Of a DNA stretch of 64,000 nt, positions 15,170 to 25,128 are shown in pieces (positions within the stretch are counted from its first letter, which is position 1; every line of letters starts with the position of its first letter). The translations under genes and the position numbers were made by a program. The notes beneath the pieces are model-generated. The model did not search any database. It was not told where the DNA came from and worked only from the letters and a program-made list of their open reading frames with translations. This DNA is from CAIQQQ01 sp037445025 (GTDB lineage Bacteria > Pseudomonadota > Alphaproteobacteria > Acetobacterales > Acetobacteraceae), in the NCBI GenBank assembly GCA_037445025.1, contig JBBILI010000004.1, positions 62,001 to 126,000 on the forward strand. The letters run 5' to 3'.

Positions 15170-16105
15170 ATGTGGGAGCCGCAGTCACGCTATCCCGACG
15201 CCGATGTGGTGTCGCTTGATCCGTCGTTCGATCGGTTCCGTGTGCTCGGCGGCATCGAGCGACTGTACACCGGCTGTCGCTGGGCGGAGGGGCCGGTGTA
15301 TTTCGGCGATGGGCGGTATCTGCTGTGGAGCGACATCCCCAACGACCGCATCCTGAAATGGGAGGAGGAGACCGGCGCCGTCTCGGTGTTCCGCAAATCC
15401 TCCCGCAACGCCAACGGCAACACGCGTGACCGGCAGGGACGGCTGATCACCTGCGAGCACGAGGGACGGCGGGTGACGCGGACCGAGTATGACGGCGCCA
15501 TCACCGTGCTGTGCGACACCATCGGCGGGCGGCGGCTGAACTCGCCCAACGATGTGGTGGTGGCGCGTGATGGGGCGGTGTGGTTCACCGATCCGCCGTT
15601 CGGCATCCTTGGCTATTACGAGGGCCAGATGGCCGAGAGCGAGATCGCGCCGGCGGTGTATCGCATCGATCCGCAGACCGGCGTGGCCAGTGTGGTGGCT
15701 GACGACATTCCCGGACCGAACGGCCTGGCCTTCTCGCCGGACGAGAACATTCTCTACGTCGTCGCCTCGCGCGCCCGGCCGCGGGAGATTCTGGCCTATG
15801 ACGTGATCGACGGACAGCGTCTGGGCAACGGCCGCAGCTTCATCGATGCGGGTCCGGGCGAGACGCCGGACGGGTTCCGGGTGGATGTCGAGGGGAATCT
15901 GTGGTGCGGCTGGGGGATGGGCACGCCGGAGCTGGACGGGGTGCGGGTGTTCAATCCGGAGGGGGCGCCGATCGGGCATATCCATCTGCAGGAACGCTGC
16001 GCGAATGTGTGTTTTGGCGGGCGGTTTCGCAACCGGCTGTTTATGGCGGCGAGCCGGTCGTTGTATTCGTTGTATGTGAATACGCAGGGGGTGGCGGGGG
16101 GGTAA
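15170..16105 (+). CDS. SMP-30/gluconolactonase/LRE-like lactonase
   Basis: A 311-aa beta-propeller hydrolase. Seen: RWAEGPVYFGDGRYLLWSD with the N-terminal metal-ligand Glu, LNSPNDVVVARDGAVWFTDPP with the Asn ligand, PGPNGLAFSPDENILYVV with the second Asn, and DGFRVDVEGNLWCGWGMG with the catalytic Asp. These are the divalent-metal site of the family, which opens sugar lactones. ATG 15170 is preceded by GGGAGG; longer upstream readings run into the Ldh2 promoter. Divergent from Ldh2 with a 68-bp gap, so the two likely form one sugar-acid pathway. The stop lies 3 bp before repeat copy C. Confidence 0.92.
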   Translation: MWEPQSRYPDADVVSLDPSFDRFRVLGGIERLYTGCRWAEGPVYFGDGRYLLWSDIPNDRILKWEEETGAVSVFRKSSRNANGNTRDRQGRLITCEHEGRRVTRTEYDGAITVLCDTIGGRRLNSPNDVVVARDGAVWFTDPPFGILGYYEGQMAESEIAPAVYRIDPQTGVASVVADDIPGPNGLAFSPDENILYVVASRARPREILAYDVIDGQRLGNGRSFIDAGPGETPDGFRVDVEGNLWCGWGMGTPELDGVRVFNPEGAPIGHIHLQERCANVCFGGRFRNRLFMAASRSLYSLYVNTQGVAGG

Positions 16106-16107
16106 GC

Positions 16108-16224
16108 GGTTCAGTTTTATTGAAAAAAAGAACCAAAAAACTTCTATCCGCTGGCGCGAGACTCTCCGGAAAAAGAGGGCGCCAGCGGATAAAAGTCTTT
16201 TGCTTCTTTTCTTCAGAAAAGAAG
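16108..16224. repeat. Structured intergenic repeat, copy C
   Basis: Reverse orientation relative to copy A. Hairpin 2 is at 16108-16134 (arms partly eroded), hairpin 1 at 16203-16224 with arms CTTCTTTTCT/AGAAAAGAAG. The inner stem is longest here: ATCCGCTGGCG pairs with CGCCAGCGGAT. It fills the gap between two convergent genes. Confidence 0.85.
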
Positions 16225-16228
16225 AGTC

Positions 16229-16939
16229 TTACTTCGGCGCGGCCGGCCCGGGATGGCCATGCATCCCCTCCATCATATGCGGCCGGACGATCTCGACCAG
16301 CTTGTCAGCGCTCGGCCCGATCTGGCGGGCGGCGATGACGTGGCCGAGCGGGCTGGTGATGCCTTCACCGCGCACCACGATGGTCTGGCCCGGCGCCAGC
16401 ATGGCGGCATATTTCTCCGCGGCCGGCGGCGGCATGCGCACCACGGTGCCATCGGCGAGCAGCACGCCGGCGGCCTCGCCACGGGGCGTGTGCAGCGTCT
16501 CCTTCACCACGCCGGTGACATCCTGGCGGCTGTGCTCGGCCTGCCCGCCGATGACGATGTTGGTGGCGTCATTGGCGATGCTGACCGCCTGCACCATGCC
16601 GCCGGTGCGGCTCTTGAGGCCGTGGATGGTGACGTGATCGCCCGGGCGGATCGAGAACACGATCTCGCTTGCATGGTGCGGCGGCAGATGCACCTCGGTG
16701 CCGTCGGCGAGGATCATGCCGTCCACCTCGCCCCAGGGCGCCAGGGTGTACTGGCCGACCACCCCCTTGATCTCGGGCAGCTGGGCCGGATCGAAATTGG
16801 CGCCCATGCCCTGCCCTTCGTGCATCGGGCCATGCATGCCCATCGGCGGCATGTCCATCGGCGGATGCTGCGCCATGGCCGAGGTGGCGATGGCGGCGAG
16901 GATCGCGGTGCCGAACAGGGCTTTGGTCATGCGGTTCAT
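16229..16939 (-). CDS. Secreted Met/His-rich protein with two OB-fold-like repeats
   Basis: A 236-aa exported protein with a signal peptide (KALFGTAILAAIATSAMAQ). The mature N-terminus HPPMDMPPMGMHGPMHEGQG and C-terminus RPHMMEGMHGHPG are rich in Met and His, as in copper-binding segments. Between them are two similar units: GMILADGTEVHLPPHHASE...RPGDHVTIHG and GVLLADGTVVRMPPPAAEK...APGQTIVVRG, an internal duplication resembling DUF5666/OB-like folds. GGAG lies 6 nt before ATG 16939. It is downstream of an NtrC-type regulator and has a sigma54 promoter match in its leader. Inference: an envelope metal-binding or metal-stress protein. Confidence 0.75.
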   Translation of the reverse strand: MNRMTKALFGTAILAAIATSAMAQHPPMDMPPMGMHGPMHEGQGMGANFDPAQLPEIKGVVGQYTLAPWGEVDGMILADGTEVHLPPHHASEIVFSIRPGDHVTIHGLKSRTGGMVQAVSIANDATNIVIGGQAEHSRQDVTGVVKETLHTPRGEAAGVLLADGTVVRMPPPAAEKYAAMLAPGQTIVVRGEGITSPLGHVIAARQIGPSADKLVEIVRPHMMEGMHGHPGPAAPK

Positions 16940-16986
16940 GTTGGTCTCCACACAGTCACGGGATCATCACCCGCATCTGTCCCAGC

Positions 16987-17001
16987 GCAAGCCGCATGCC
17001 A
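16987..17001 (-). promoter_or_regulatory. Putative sigma54 (-24/-12) promoter
   Basis: On the minus strand the sequence TGGCATG-CGGC-TTGC matches the sigma54 consensus TGGCACG-N4-TTGC at all but one base, with GG and GC correctly spaced. It is 48 bp upstream of the ATG at 16939 and directly after the gene for a sigma54-dependent activator. A small inverted repeat GGACG/CGTCC lies at 17042-17058, closer than usual enhancer sites. Confidence 0.6.
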
Positions 17002-17048
17002 GCGCGGAACATATTGATTTCATGGAGAAACCTGCCGATTTGGACGAT

Positions 17049-18388
<1,340 letters not shown>

Positions 18389-18398
<10 letters not shown>

Positions 18399-19810
18399 GG
18401 CAGCGGCGCCGGCTGCGGCAGGGTGAGCACGAACACGGCGCCTGCGGCACTGTCCGCCAGCACCAGCGAGCCGCCATGCGCCTGGGCCATTTCGCGGGCG
18501 ATGGCGAGACCCAGGCCGGTGCCGTCGGCGCGGCTGGTCACGAACGGCTCGAACAGCGTGTCGCGCAGCTCGGGGGCCACGCCGGGGCCGGTGTCGGCGA
18601 CGGTGAAGCGGAGCTGGCCGGGGCTGGCCTCGGCGCGCAGGCTGACCCGGCCGGAAGGCGTGGCGTGGCGCCGCGCGTTCTGCAGCAGGTTGTCGATCGC
18701 CCGGCCGATCATGGCACGGTCGAACCAGCCGGGGCCGGACGGGGCAGCGATCTCCAGCGCCGGCGTGTCGCCGGGGAGATCGTCGGCGCAGGACTGCAGG
18801 AAGCTCGGGATATCGACACAGTCCGGCTGCGGCGCGCCACGCTGGGTCATGGCCAGCAGTTCGCCGCTGAGCCGGTCCAGCCGGTCGATCTGGCCGAGGA
18901 TGGCGCCGAGCGAGGCGCGGGTGCGGGCGGGATCGGCGGCGGGATCGCGCGCCAGCGCGCCTTCCGCGCGCAGCCGCATGGCGGCGATCGGGTTGCGGAT
19001 CTCATGCGCCACGCCCGCCGCGACCCGCCCGAGGGCGGCCATGCGTTCGGCGACCGCGGCGCGTCCGGCCGCCGCGGCGCTGGCCTGCTGGGCCGCGCGC
19101 AGTCTTGTGCCGGCGTCGTTGAGGGCGCCGATGATGCGGTCCAGCTCGGCTTCCCCGGTGAGCGCCAGCCGCGGCAGGAAGCCCTGCGCGTCCGGCCGCC
19201 CCAGCGCCGCCTCGATGCGGTTGAGATGGCGGGTCCAGGACACGACCAGCCAGGTGAGCCCGCCGGACAGGCCAAGCACCAGCAGCCCGAGCGCGCCGAG
19301 GCCGGTGGTGAGCCGATCCGGACCGGTCAGGGCCACGGTCCTGGTTGTCACCCAGCCCGCGAGATTGGCGATCGGGCCGCCGAGCGGGCAGGCGCGGGCG
19401 AGACCCGTGGCACCGATGGTCTGCACCGCCGGCCGGCCGTCCGCCAGGGCCTGGGCTGCCAGGGTGGTGAGCGCGGTGGCGGGCCTGGTATCGGCGGGGT
19501 CGCGCAGGATGCCGCCGCGCAGGCCGAAGGTCTCGCCCAGAGCGACGTCGCTGACCGCGGCGAGGTCGCGCTCCAGGTCCGGATCGCCGGCAGGCGGCAC
19601 CGGGCCGTTCCAGCCGGACACATAGTAGGCGTAGCGTTCGGCGATCAGCTCGCAGCCATGGGCCAGCATATCCTCGGCCCGGCCGCGCTCGGCGTCGCTG
19701 GACTGGCGGGTCAGCTGCACCAGCAGCACCGCCACGACCACCGAGGCCGCGAGCGAGGCGATCCAAACGATGAACAGGCGGGCGCGCAGCGATCGCAGGG
19801 AAGGACGCAT
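18389..19810 (-). CDS. Membrane sensor histidine kinase
   Basis: A 473-aa kinase: helix 1 (residues about 11-32), a periplasmic sensor loop of roughly 130 residues, helix 2 (about 168-192), a short HAMP-like linker, then the dimerisation domain with H269 in GVAHEIRNPIAA and a HATPase domain with NLLQNARRH, DTGPGVAPE and GTGLGLAIA. It should phosphorylate the NtrC-type regulator encoded immediately downstream. The sensor loop contains two Cys (near residues 53 and 141) but no recognisable ligand domain. Divergent from the degenerate HtrA gene with a 119-bp gap. Confidence 0.95.
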
Positions 19811-19929
19811 CGTTGTGATCTAGCCGATTGACCCTGGTCATGCGAGCGGCAGATCCCGGCCATCCGCCTGATACCGCACATGCCGGCAGACGCCCACATT
19901 GGGCTCATGACAAACCCGCAGAGGCCGAT

Positions 19930-20808
19930 ATGACCGACGCCCTTACCGCGCTCTCCGACGCGATCGCATCCCGCGTGAGACAGGCGGCGCCGCTGGTGGC
20001 GGGCCTGGAATGGGGCACGCGCGAGCGGATCTCGGCGGTGCTCTGGCAGGACGGCGTGGCCGTGACCTCCGAGCAGAGCCTGCCGGACATGGAGGCCTAC
20101 ACGGCGGTGCTGCCCGGCGGCGCGCGGGTGCGCGCCGTGCCGGCGGGGCGCGACACCACCACCAACGTGGCCGTGCTGCGGCTTGAAGCCGCGGCACCTT
20201 CTGTGCCCCGCAGCGACACGCTGGCGGTCGGTGGCCTGGTGCTCGCCCTTGGCGCGGACGGCGAAGGCGGCCCACGCGCCCGGCTCGGCATCATCGAAAC
20301 ATTGGGGCCGGCCTGGCAGAGCCAGTGCGGCGGGCGCATCGACCGGCTGATCCGGCTCGACGTGGCGCTGTCGCTGGCGGCCGAAGGCGGGCCGGTGCTG
20401 GACGGGCATGGCGGGCTGATCGGCATGTCCACCTTCGGGCCTCGGCACAGCGTGCTGGTGATCCCGGCCGAGACCATCGGCCGGGCGGCGGATCAGCTGC
20501 TCGCGCATGGGCAGGTCCGGCGCGGCTGGCTCGGCGTTGGGGTTCAGCCGGTGCAGCTGCCGCGCGACGTCGCCGTCGACAGCTGCAGCGGGCTGATGGT
20601 GCTCAGCATCGCCGAGACCGCGCCGAGCCACGGCAAGCTGCTGCCCGGCGACATTCTGCTCACGGCCGGGCAGGTGACCCTGACCACGCCGCGCGCCCTC
20701 ACCTCGCTGCTTGGCCCGGAGATGATCGGCGTTGATCTTGCCCTGCGTGTGCTGCGGGGCGGCAGCGTGACCGAGATCGCTGTGCAAGTCGCGGCCCGTC
20801 CGGCATGA
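19930..20808 (+). CDS. Degenerate HtrA/DegP-like protein with PDZ domain (pseudoprotease)
   Basis: A 292-aa protein with a trypsin-like HtrA fold (residues about 1-190) and one PDZ domain (about 197-290, RRGWLGVGVQPVQLP). All three catalytic positions appear replaced when aligned by eye to HtrA: the His of TNNHV becomes Q49 (TSEQS), the Asp of TDLAVL becomes N79 (TNVAVL), and the Ser of GNSGGP becomes E152 (AAEGGP). There is no signal peptide, so it should stay in the cytoplasm. ATG 19930 is preferred; the longer reading starts in the promoter region. Its stop overlaps the LuxR start (ATGA). Inference: a ligand- or peptide-sensing partner of the LuxR protein, not a protease. Confidence 0.8.
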   Translation: MTDALTALSDAIASRVRQAAPLVAGLEWGTRERISAVLWQDGVAVTSEQSLPDMEAYTAVLPGGARVRAVPAGRDTTTNVAVLRLEAAAPSVPRSDTLAVGGLVLALGADGEGGPRARLGIIETLGPAWQSQCGGRIDRLIRLDVALSLAAEGGPVLDGHGGLIGMSTFGPRHSVLVIPAETIGRAADQLLAHGQVRRGWLGVGVQPVQLPRDVAVDSCSGLMVLSIAETAPSHGKLLPGDILLTAGQVTLTTPRALTSLLGPEMIGVDLALRVLRGGSVTEIAVQVAARPA

Positions 20809-21389
20809 TCGCGCCCATGGCCATTCTGCCCCAAGGCCTTGCCGTGACATCCGGAATCGCCTTGCGCGTGACGGACCAGCTGCGCCGTCGCCAGCTGGAG
20901 CGGGGGCTGGCGGAGCGGATCACCTCCGAGGCGGAGGCTGATGTGCTGCTGATCCATCTTGGCCAGGGCCAGACCCTGCCGGCCGACGCGGCCAGCTTCG
21001 ACGGCGGGTTGCTGGTGCTGTCGGATTCCAAGGCGATCATGGCCGATGCCACTCTGCCGGGCGTGCTGCCGGCTTCGGCCTCCGTGGCGCAGATTGCCGC
21101 GGCGGCGGCTGCGATCGCCGAAGGTCTGCATGTGCGCATGCCGGCCTCGCCGGACCGCACCGGCTTCGCCCCGCCGGAGCCCGCCGGCCGGCCGTTGCTG
21201 ACGCCGCGCGAGGTGGAGGTGCTGGCGCTGGTGGGCGAGGGGATGAGCAACAAATCCATCGCCCGGCGGCTCAACATCTCCGCCCACACGGTGAAGTATC
21301 ATCTTGAGGCGGTGTTCACCAAGCTTGCGGTGCGCAGCCGGGCGGAGGCGGTGACCAGGGGCCTGCGACACGGGTTGATCGTCGTCTAG
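20805..21389 (+). CDS. LuxR-family regulator with degenerate receiver-like domain
   Basis: A 194-aa regulator. The C-terminal 60 residues are a clear LuxR/NarL HTH (LTPREVEVLALVGEGMSNKS, then SAHTVKYHLEAVFTKLAV). Residues 1 to about 115 look like a shortened receiver: hydrophobic strands (ADVLLIHLG, GGLLVLSDS) but no acidic pocket and no conserved Lys, so phosphorylation is unlikely. An alternative start is the second Met at residue 5. Translational coupling to the degenerate HtrA suggests that protein provides the signal. The flanking kinase/NtrC pair may form a four-gene regulatory module. Confidence 0.88.
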   Translation: MIAPMAILPQGLAVTSGIALRVTDQLRRRQLERGLAERITSEAEADVLLIHLGQGQTLPADAASFDGGLLVLSDSKAIMADATLPGVLPASASVAQIAAAAAAIAEGLHVRMPASPDRTGFAPPEPAGRPLLTPREVEVLALVGEGMSNKSIARRLNISAHTVKYHLEAVFTKLAVRSRAEAVTRGLRHGLIVV

Positions 21390-21433
21390 AACGGTATGTC
21401 GCTCCAAATCTGGCGTTCCAGCGTCGCTCGCAA

Positions 21434-21473
21434 GCGGATAAGAGTCTTTTGCTTCTTTTCTTCAGAAAAGAAG
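21434..21473. repeat. Structured intergenic repeat, copy D (half unit)
   Basis: Only the hairpin-1 half is present, between convergent LuxR and SDR genes: the inner-arm remnant GCGGATAAGAGTC, then CTTCTTTTCT/AGAAAAGAAG at 21452-21473, then the conserved flank TGCTTGCTTCC. Confidence 0.8.
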
Positions 21474-21493
21474 TGCTTGCTTCCTGGCTTTTC

Positions 21494-22279
21494 TCAAATC
21501 AGCACCTGCAGATCGCCATCCACGCTCAGCGCCTGGCCGCTGATGGTTCGCCCGAACGGGCTTGCGAGGTAGAGCGCCATATTGCTGATGTCATGCTGCG
21601 TGACGAAGCAGCGCAGCGAGGCGGTGGCCAGGGCGCGGTCGGTCTGGGCGTTCTCGCCGATCCCGGCTGCCTCTGCCTTGGCTTTGATGACGCGGCGGAT
21701 GCGGGGGCCGTCGACCAGTCCGGGCAGGATGGCGTTGACGCGGATGCTGTCGGGGCCGAGTTCGATGGCCAGTGTCTTGGTGAAGCCGACGACGCCCCAT
21801 TTCGCTGCCGCGTAGGGGCTGCGCAGCGGGAAGCCGAAGCGGCCGGCGGCGGAGGAGAGGTTGATGATGCAGCCGCCGCCGGCTTCGCGCAGGGCGGGGA
21901 TGGCGCGGCGGGCGGTGTGAAAGAGGGCGGCGAGGTCGATCTGCAGTGTGGCGTCGAGTTCCTCGGGGGTGACGTCCTCCACTTTTTTGGTGGGGCCGGC
22001 GATGCCGGCGTTGTTGATCAGCACGTCGAGTCCGCCGAGCCGGGCCACGGCGGTGTCGATGAAGGTTTCCATGTCGGGCACCGCGCCGGCGTTGGCGATC
22101 ATGCCGTCATGGGGCGATGTGGAAAGGGCGGCCTCATCGACGTCGGAGATGAACACGCGGGCGCCGCAGGAGGCAAAGCTGTCGGCCATGACCAGCCCGA
22201 TGCCGCCGGCGGCGCCGGTGATGGCGACGCGCAGTCCGGTGAGGTCGACAGGCAGGTGGGTGGTGGCGCCGGTGATCAT
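21494..22279 (-). CDS. Short-chain dehydrogenase/reductase (SDR)
   Basis: A 261-aa classical SDR. Seen: the cofactor motif TGAAGGIG near residue 21, NNAG near 90, catalytic Ser in INLSSAAG, and YAAAK (Tyr-x3-Lys) near residue 156, followed by IRVNAILPGLVDGPRI. Asp in FISDVDE after the second strand suggests NAD(H). Substrate unknown; annotation as 3-oxoacyl-ACP reductase-like would be conventional. AGGAAC precedes the ATG. The first nine residues look non-conserved. Monocistronic, divergent from the SPFH gene. Confidence 0.92.
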   Translation of the reverse strand: MITGATTHLPVDLTGLRVAITGAAGGIGLVMADSFASCGARVFISDVDEAALSTSPHDGMIANAGAVPDMETFIDTAVARLGGLDVLINNAGIAGPTKKVEDVTPEELDATLQIDLAALFHTARRAIPALREAGGGCIINLSSAAGRFGFPLRSPYAAAKWGVVGFTKTLAIELGPDSIRVNAILPGLVDGPRIRRVIKAKAEAAGIGENAQTDRALATASLRCFVTQHDISNMALYLASPFGRTISGQALSVDGDLQVLI

Positions 22280-22367
22280 TTTCTTGTTCCTCCGTAGGGG
22301 CTCTGGTGGCTGAGGCTGAGCCTACGGGATGTGCTAGGCTGTGACCACGCAGGGGAGATGCAGCGCC

Positions 22368-23303
22368 GTGTTGGACAATCCGTATAACCTCATCTGGGTT
22401 CTGGCCCTGGTGCTGGTGGTGATGACCTTCTTCGCCGGCGCCAAATCGGTGCCGCAGGGCTTTGTATGGACGGTGGAGCGGTTCGGCGCGTACACGCGCA
22501 GCCTGGAGCCGGGGCTGAATTTCGTGCTGCCGTTCGTCGATCGCATCGGCCGCCGGCTGAACGTGCAGGAGCAGGTGCTCGACATACCGGAGCAGACCGT
22601 CATCACCGGCGACAACGCGACGGTTGCGGCCGACGGGGTGATCTATTTTCGGGTGCTGGAGGCGGAGAAGGCGGCGTATCAGGTGCAGAACCTGTCGCAG
22701 GCGCTGACCACGCTGGCGATGACCAACATCCGCGCGGTGATCGGCGAGATGGCGCTGGACTCGGCGCTGTCCTCGCGCGAGCGGATCAACACCCAGCTGC
22801 TGACGATTCTGGACGGGGCGACGCATCCGTGGGGGGTGAAGGTCAGCCGGGTGGAGATCCGCAAGATCGAGCCGCCGGAGAATCTGATCCTGGCGATGAA
22901 CCTGCAGATGACCGCCGAGCGTGAGCGCCGTGCGACGGTGGCCAAGGCGGAGGGCGCGCGGCAGGCGGCCATCGAGATCGCGCAGGGCAACAAGCAGAGC
23001 CTGATCCTGGCCGCCGAAGGGCGCCAGGAGGCGGCCAACCGCGATGCCTCGGCCCGTGAGCGTCTGGCGCAGGCGGAGGCGAACGCCACGCGCTCGGTGG
23101 CCGAGGCGGCGCGCGATGGCGGCGAGGCGGCGTTGCGCTACTTCATCGCGGATCGCTATGTGGCGGCGTTTCGCGAGCTCGCGGCCTCGCCCAACAGCAA
23201 GCTGGTGGTGATTCCCATGGAGGCGACCGCCTTGGCCGGCGGCATCACCCAGGCTATGCAGCTGCTGAAGGCCAACGAGACGACGGGGAAAGACACGCCA
23301 TGA
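22368..23303 (+). CDS. SPFH/band 7 (stomatin/HflC-like, QmcA type) membrane protein
   Basis: A 311-aa protein with an N-terminal helix (NLIWVLALVLVVMTFFAGA) and SPFH domain (VWTVERFGAYTRSLEPGLNF, RLNVQEQVLDIPEQTVITGD), then an Ala/Glu/Arg-rich coiled coil (about 190-265). The start is taken as GTG 22368 with AGGGGAG 10 nt before; ORF extension to 22341 removes that site. Known: QmcA/stomatin proteins form large oligomeric membrane assemblies, paired with NfeD. It overlaps nfeD by 4 bp. Confidence 0.93.
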   Translation: MLDNPYNLIWVLALVLVVMTFFAGAKSVPQGFVWTVERFGAYTRSLEPGLNFVLPFVDRIGRRLNVQEQVLDIPEQTVITGDNATVAADGVIYFRVLEAEKAAYQVQNLSQALTTLAMTNIRAVIGEMALDSALSSRERINTQLLTILDGATHPWGVKVSRVEIRKIEPPENLILAMNLQMTAERERRATVAKAEGARQAAIEIAQGNKQSLILAAEGRQEAANRDASARERLAQAEANATRSVAEAARDGGEAALRYFIADRYVAAFRELAASPNSKLVVIPMEATALAGGITQAMQLLKANETTGKDTP

Positions 23304-23752
23304 TGCAGATGATGCAGGATCATCCGGCTTTGCCCTGGCTGCTGGCCGGGCTGGCGCTGATGCTGCTCGATTCCGTGCTACCCGGCGCGTTCCTGCTTTG
23401 GGTCGGCCTCGCCGCTATTCTGACCGGGCTGGTCATGGATGTCGTGGGCATGGGCTTTCCGCTCCAGGTCGTCACCTTCGCGGTGGTCGCGGTGCTGTCC
23501 ATCACCTTCGCGCTGCGGCTGCGGCGGCGCCTTCGGCCGAGCGGTGTGAATGCGCCAGGCTCGGGCCTGATCGGTCGGACGGTGCTGGCGCTCAGCCATG
23601 ACGGACGCGAGGGCCGCGTGCGGCTGGGGGACAGCGATTGGGCGGCCCGGCTGACCGAGGGGGCCCATTGGCCGGAGGACACGGTGCCGCTGCGTGTGGT
23701 GGGGGTGGACGGCACGGTTCTGCTGGTTCAGCCCGAGATGTCCGAAGCTTAA
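23300..23752 (+). CDS. NfeD-family membrane protein
   Basis: A 150-aa short-form NfeD: two or three transmembrane helices (WLLAGLALMLLDSVLPGAFLL and following to residue about 70), then a small OB-fold domain (SGLIGRTVLALSHDGREGRV, VPLRVVGVDGTVLLVQP). Known: short NfeD proteins operate with SPFH proteins in membrane microdomain quality control. The ATG overlaps the SPFH stop (ATGA), which fits an obligate pair. Confidence 0.93.
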   Translation: MMQMMQDHPALPWLLAGLALMLLDSVLPGAFLLWVGLAAILTGLVMDVVGMGFPLQVVTFAVVAVLSITFALRLRRRLRPSGVNAPGSGLIGRTVLALSHDGREGRVRLGDSDWAARLTEGAHWPEDTVPLRVVGVDGTVLLVQPEMSEA

Positions 23753-23800
23753 CGCCGCGTCTGGCTTGAACCGCAGGACGCCGCCGCCCAGGTGCTTCGC

Positions 23801-24106
23801 ATGAGCAACAAACCAGAGCGTCCCGCTGTGATCCAGATCGACATGACCCCGGACGGGCAGTTCAGCCAGCCCTTCGGCGGCGGCGGCGAAGCAGCCCCGG
23901 TGGCCAACCGCCTGCTGCGCCTTGCCATCATCGCCGGCGTGCTGACGACGGCCGCGGCGTTGGTGGCGCTGACGCTGTGGGTGGCGCTGGCGCTGATCCC
24001 GGTGATCCTGGGCGTCGGCGTCATCTCCTACCTCGCCATCCGCCTGCAGATGTGGCGGCGCGGGGGGTCAGGCGGCTTCCCGCCGCGGGGCAATCCCTGG
24101 CGCTGA
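23801..24106 (+). CDS. Small membrane protein of unknown function
   Basis: A 101-aa protein with a polar N-terminus (SNKPERPAVIQIDMTPDGQF) and two closely spaced hydrophobic helices (LLRLAIIAGVLTTAAALVAL and ALALIPVILGVGVISYLAIR), ending RRGGSGGFPPRGNPWR. The family is not recognised. Its last 39 bp overlap tail-to-tail with the luciferase-like monooxygenase gene, so the two 3' ends share DNA. It may belong to the SPFH-NfeD transcription unit, being 48 bp downstream. Confidence 0.72.
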   Translation: MSNKPERPAVIQIDMTPDGQFSQPFGGGGEAAPVANRLLRLAIIAGVLTTAAALVALTLWVALALIPVILGVGVISYLAIRLQMWRRGGSGGFPPRGNPWR

Positions 24107-25117
24107 CGCGTTGGGGGCAAGGCGGAACGCTTCGGCCAGCAGCGTGTAGCTGCGGGCGCGCGCCGCGGCGTCGTGCACGGTGGTGAGCATGGCGATCTCG
24201 TCCACACCCAGCTCGGCAGCCAGGCTGCGCAGGCGGCCGGCCACGGCTTCCGGCATGCCGTAGAGAGCCCGGGCGCGCAGGCGTTCGATCTTGACCTGCT
24301 CGGCCTCGGTGAGCGGCATCGCAGCCGCCTCCGCGGGCGAGGGCAGCGGGGCGTAGACGCCGCGATCCCGGCCCAGGCGCCAGATCGCCCGCGACAGGAA
24401 CAGCTCCTCCGCCTCCTCCTGCGTCCGCGCCGCCATCGCCCAGACGGTGACGGCTGCGATCGGCTCGGGGAAGCGGGCGCTCGGGCGGTAGCCGGTGCGG
24501 TAGATCTCCATCGCCTCGGCGGCACCCTGGCCGTCGGTGATGAAATGGGCGAAGCAGTAGGGCAGGCCGAAATGGGCGGCCACCTGGGCGCCGTAGTCGC
24601 TGCTGCCGAGCACCCATATCTCGGGCGCGGTTGGCCCGCCCGGCTGGGCGATGACGGTGCGGAACGGGTGCTGTTCCACCAATGGCTGGCCGGAGACCCA
24701 GGCCATGAGGTCGCGCAGCGCCGCGGGGAACAGATCGGCGGCGCGGGCGGCGTTGGGGTTCAGCGCGTGCGCGGTGAGCCCGTCGGAGCCGGGGGCGCGG
24801 CCGAGGCCGAGATCGATGCGGCCCGGGGCGATCGCTTCCAGCACGCGGAACTGCTCGGCCACCTTCAGCGCGGAATAATGCGGCAGCATCACGCCGGCAC
24901 TGCCGACACGGATGGTGCCGGTGGTGGCGGCGATGGCGGCCATCAGCACCTCGGGCGCGGTGCCGGCCTGGCTTGCGGAGTTGTGATGCTCCGCCACCCA
25001 GTAGCGGTGATAGCCGAGCGCCTCGCAGTGCTTCGCCAAAGCGAGGCTTTCGCGGATCGATTCAGCCGGTGTGCGTCCGGTCACCACCGTGGATTGGTCG
25101 AGCACCGAGAGCCGCAT
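24068..25117 (-). CDS. Luciferase-like (LLM class) flavin-dependent oxidoreductase
   Basis: A 349-aa TIM-barrel enzyme of the bacterial-luciferase/alkane monooxygenase superfamily. Seen: AKHCEALGYHRYWVAEHHN near residue 30, the EHH segment typical of the MsnO8-type subgroup, GSAGVMLPHYSALKVAEQF near 75 and GRIDLGLGRAPGSD near 100. It probably uses FMNH2 or F420-like flavin supplied by a reductase; substrate unknown. The second ATG (25117) is preferred because GGAG lies 6 nt upstream; 25123 is an alternative start two codons earlier. Confidence 0.92.
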   Translation of the reverse strand: MRLSVLDQSTVVTGRTPAESIRESLALAKHCEALGYHRYWVAEHHNSASQAGTAPEVLMAAIAATTGTIRVGSAGVMLPHYSALKVAEQFRVLEAIAPGRIDLGLGRAPGSDGLTAHALNPNAARAADLFPAALRDLMAWVSGQPLVEQHPFRTVIAQPGGPTAPEIWVLGSSDYGAQVAAHFGLPYCFAHFITDGQGAAEAMEIYRTGYRPSARFPEPIAAVTVWAMAARTQEEAEELFLSRAIWRLGRDRGVYAPLPSPAEAAAMPLTEAEQVKIERLRARALYGMPEAVAGRLRSLAAELGVDEIAMLTTVHDAAARARSYTLLAEAFRLAPNASAPGIAPRREAA

Positions 25118-25128
25118 GTTCATCTCCG

